Source: Parvularculaceae bacterium (GTDB lineage: Bacteria; Pseudomonadota; Alphaproteobacteria; Caulobacterales; Parvularculaceae). Taken from it: a DNA stretch of 8,148 nt. The stretch lies in contig JALWRV010000095.1 of the NCBI GenBank assembly GCA_027080545.1, positions 1-8,148 of the forward strand. Direction: 5' to 3'. This document shows, piece after piece, positions 6,008-8,148 of this stretch. The translations under genes and the position numbers were made by a program. The notes below the pieces were generated by a model. That model ran no database searches. It saw only the letters and a list, made by a program, of their open reading frames with translations, and was not told the DNA's origin. Position 1 is the stretch's first letter. Each line of letters starts with the position of its first letter.

Positions 6008-8104
6008 ATGCCCTCTTCCACCCCTAAACAGCTCTCTTTATCCGAGCGCGCCCAACAAGCCTTACGCACCCCGGTGGATGAGAACGCCCCCTATCTCCAA
6101 GGCTTAAACCCCCCTCAACGCGAGGCAGTGTTGACCATTGACGGGCCGGTATTAATGCTGGCCGGGGCCGGCACAGGCAAAACCCGTGCGCTCACCGCCC
6201 GCCTCGCCCATATTCTCAGCTTGCGCGCCGCCGCCCCGTGGCAGGTGTTGGCGGTAACCTTCACCAACAAGGCCGCCCGCGAAATGAAAGAGCGGGTCGG
6301 CAGCCTTATTGGCGATGCGGTCGAAGGCATGCGCTGGATGGGGACTTTCCATTCTATTGCCGCCCAGATTTTGCGCCGTCATGCTGAATTGGTGGATCTG
6401 AAATCGACCTTCACCATCATCGACAGTGATGACCAGATAAGGCTGTGTCGAGACCTCATACGCGCCAGCAATGTGGATGAAAAAAGATGGCCCCCCCGCC
6501 ATTTAGCCGGGGTGATCGACAGTTGGAAAAATCGCGGCCTCACCCCGGGACAGGTACCGGCAAAAGAAGAAGATCGCTTCGCCGATGGCAAAGCCATTGA
6601 CCTCTATGGCCAATATCAAAAACGTCTAATCGAATTAAATGCCGCCGATTTTGGCGATTTGCTCCTGCACAATATCACCCTCTTCCAAAAACATCCCGAT
6701 ATAGTGGCAAAATATCAAAACCAGTTCCGCTATATGTTGGTGGATGAATATCAAGACACCAATGTGGCGCAATATTTGTGGTTGCGTCTCTTGGCACAAA
6801 AAAACAAAAATATCTGCGTGGTCGGCGATGATGACCAATCGATTTATGGCTGGCGCGGCGCTGAAGTGGGTAATATTCTGCGCTTTGAAAAAGACTTTCC
6901 CGGCGCCAAAACCATAAGGCTGGAACAGAATTACCGCTCCACCCCGGCAATCCTCGCCACCGCCTCTACCCTGATTAAGGCTAACAAGAACCGCCTCGGC
7001 AAAACCCTGTGGACAGCCCGCGAAGAAGATCAAAAGGTACGCCTATCCGGGGTCTGGGATGCGGAAGAAGAAGCCCGTCTGGTCACCGATGAGATAGAAG
7101 CGGCCCAAGCCAAAAAACACGCACTCTCGGATATGGCCGTGCTGGTGCGCACCGCCGCCCAAATGCGCGCCTTTGAGGATCGCTTTAATCTTACCGGCAT
7201 CGCCTATCAGGTCATTGGTGGGCCACGCTTTTATGAACGCGAAGAAACCCGCGACGCCCTGTCTTACCTACGGCTGGTGCGCAACTTCGATGATGATCTC
7301 TCCTTCGCCCGCATCATCAACAAGCCGCGTCGGGGATTGGGCGACAAGGGTTTGCAAAACATCAATATCGCCGCCAGAAAATGGGGGGTAAGCCTGTGCG
7401 AAGCCACCGCCCGCTTGCTCGAAGCTCAAGAAATCAAGGGCAAGGCCCGCACCGGTCTCAGCCTGTTTTTGACCCAACTCAGCCATTGGCGCGACCAAGC
7501 CAAAAACCTGCCCCCATCTGATTTGGCAGCACTGGTGCTCGATGATAGTGGCTATAGCGATTATTGGAAAAATTCTAAAAATCCTACCGCCCCCGGCAAG
7601 TTGGAAAACCTCAAAGAGCTGGTACAAGCCGCTAGCGAGTTCGACACCCTGCCCGCTTGGCTGGATCATGTGGCGCTGGTGTCAGAGATCAATCAGGATA
7701 GCGGCGACGGTCTGGTCAGCCTGATGACCCTACATGCGGCTAAGGGATTAGAATTTCCCATCGTGTTTCTCCCCGGCTGGGAAGACGGTCTCTTTCCTTC
7801 TCAACGCGCCCTTGATGAAAGTGGCGCCGAGGGGCTCGAAGAAGAGCGCCGCCTCGCCTATGTGGGCATCACCCGGGCGCGGGAACAATGCCATATTTCC
7901 TTTGCGGCCAATCGACAGGTCTATGGACGCTGGCAAAATGCCCTGCCCTCTCGTTTTATCGATGAATTACCCGAAGACCATGTGGAGATAAGCCTCACCA
8001 CCGGGGCCAGCGCTGCCACCCCGCACCTTCTCAGCTCTGTGGCTGAAGATTTTACCGATGAAGCAGAGGATGACAGCGACCCATTCTCATCCTGTCATGC
8101 GTGA
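6008..8104 (+). CDS. uvrD: UvrD/PcrA-type SF1A DNA helicase, lacking the C-terminal Tudor-like domain
   Basis: UvrD/PcrA is a 3'-5' helicase that removes incised strands in nucleotide-excision and mismatch repair and clears RecA from DNA. All motifs are intact (residues from ATG 6008): Q motif LNPPQREAV (33-41), Walker A AGAGTGKTR (52-60), AVTFTNKAAREM (82-93), MGTFHS (111-116), motif II VDEYQD (245-250), motif III VGDDDQSIYGWRGA (272-285), motif IV LEQNYRS (305-311), motif V SLMTLHAAKGLEF (571-583) and motif VI EERRLAYVGITRAREQ (612-627). Usual UvrD proteins then have a linker and a basic Tudor-like domain with an FG-G-V pattern. Here the protein stops after an acidic tail at residue 698. 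ATG at 5921 (29 codons upstream) is an alternative start. Neither has a clear Shine-Dalgarno, and 6008 gives the more family-like N-terminus. Confidence 0.93.
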   Translation: MPSSTPKQLSLSERAQQALRTPVDENAPYLQGLNPPQREAVLTIDGPVLMLAGAGTGKTRALTARLAHILSLRAAAPWQVLAVTFTNKAAREMKERVGSLIGDAVEGMRWMGTFHSIAAQILRRHAELVDLKSTFTIIDSDDQIRLCRDLIRASNVDEKRWPPRHLAGVIDSWKNRGLTPGQVPAKEEDRFADGKAIDLYGQYQKRLIELNAADFGDLLLHNITLFQKHPDIVAKYQNQFRYMLVDEYQDTNVAQYLWLRLLAQKNKNICVVGDDDQSIYGWRGAEVGNILRFEKDFPGAKTIRLEQNYRSTPAILATASTLIKANKNRLGKTLWTAREEDQKVRLSGVWDAEEEARLVTDEIEAAQAKKHALSDMAVLVRTAAQMRAFEDRFNLTGIAYQVIGGPRFYEREETRDALSYLRLVRNFDDDLSFARIINKPRRGLGDKGLQNINIAARKWGVSLCEATARLLEAQEIKGKARTGLSLFLTQLSHWRDQAKNLPPSDLAALVLDDSGYSDYWKNSKNPTAPGKLENLKELVQAASEFDTLPAWLDHVALVSEINQDSGDGLVSLMTLHAAKGLEFPIVFLPGWEDGLFPSQRALDESGAEGLEEERRLAYVGITRAREQCHISFAANRQVYGRWQNALPSRFIDELPEDHVEISLTTGASAATPHLLSSVAEDFTDEAEDDSDPFSSCHA

Positions 8105-8148
8105 AAACCGACACACACAGTAGAAGACAGCCGTGACAAACAACCCAG

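Noticed and set aside
8133..8148. GTG at 8133 as the start of a following gene
   Set aside because: Only five codons are visible before the window ends, and there is no clear ribosome site.
1..8148. A defence island or mobile element around the helicases
   Set aside because: The neighbours are core repair and metabolism genes. No integrase, transposase, toxin-antitoxin, nuclease partner or attachment repeats are seen.

Overview
The window looks like ordinary chromosome from an alphaproteobacterium. The evidence is the divergent pair of a dGTPase-like gene and erpA followed by xth, a gene order I recall from many Alphaproteobacteria, and the alphaproteobacterial look of the ErpA, ExoIII and UvrD proteins. 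I cannot place the order or genus. No tRNA, rRNA, CRISPR array, insertion sequence or phage gene is visible. No stretch longer than about 190 bases lacks a gene.

Layout. Positions 1-914 (minus) hold the N-terminal 304 codons of a dGTPase-like HD-domain phosphohydrolase, cut by the window edge. A 162-base divergent region with a 17-bp tandem duplication separates it from erpA (1077-1418, plus), which encodes an A-type Fe-S carrier. Next are exodeoxyribonuclease III (1512-2306) and a small RecD/Dda-like SF1B helicase (2306-3415), joined by a TGATG stop/start overlap. The helicase stop codon lies in a 16-bp tandem repeat of about three copies that fills most of the 38-base gap to the convergent genes. 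On the minus strand, transcribed from 5821 down to 3454, is a likely three-gene operon of inner-membrane proteins: two diverged paralogous polytopic proteins, then a DUF2721-like protein. Divergent from it, at 6008-8104 (plus), is a complete UvrD/PcrA-type helicase that ends without the usual C-terminal Tudor-like domain.

How the genes fit together. Four products deal with DNA or its precursors: the dNTP phosphohydrolase, ExoIII (AP sites and 3'-end cleaning), the RecD-like helicase and UvrD (excision and mismatch repair). ErpA delivers Fe-S clusters. The membrane operon has no function I can name. I found no strong evidence of a new defence or mobile system. The most interesting items are the uncharacterised paralogous membrane operon, the ExoIII-helicase coupling, the UvrD lacking its C-terminal domain, and two short tandem duplications placed exactly at gene ends.
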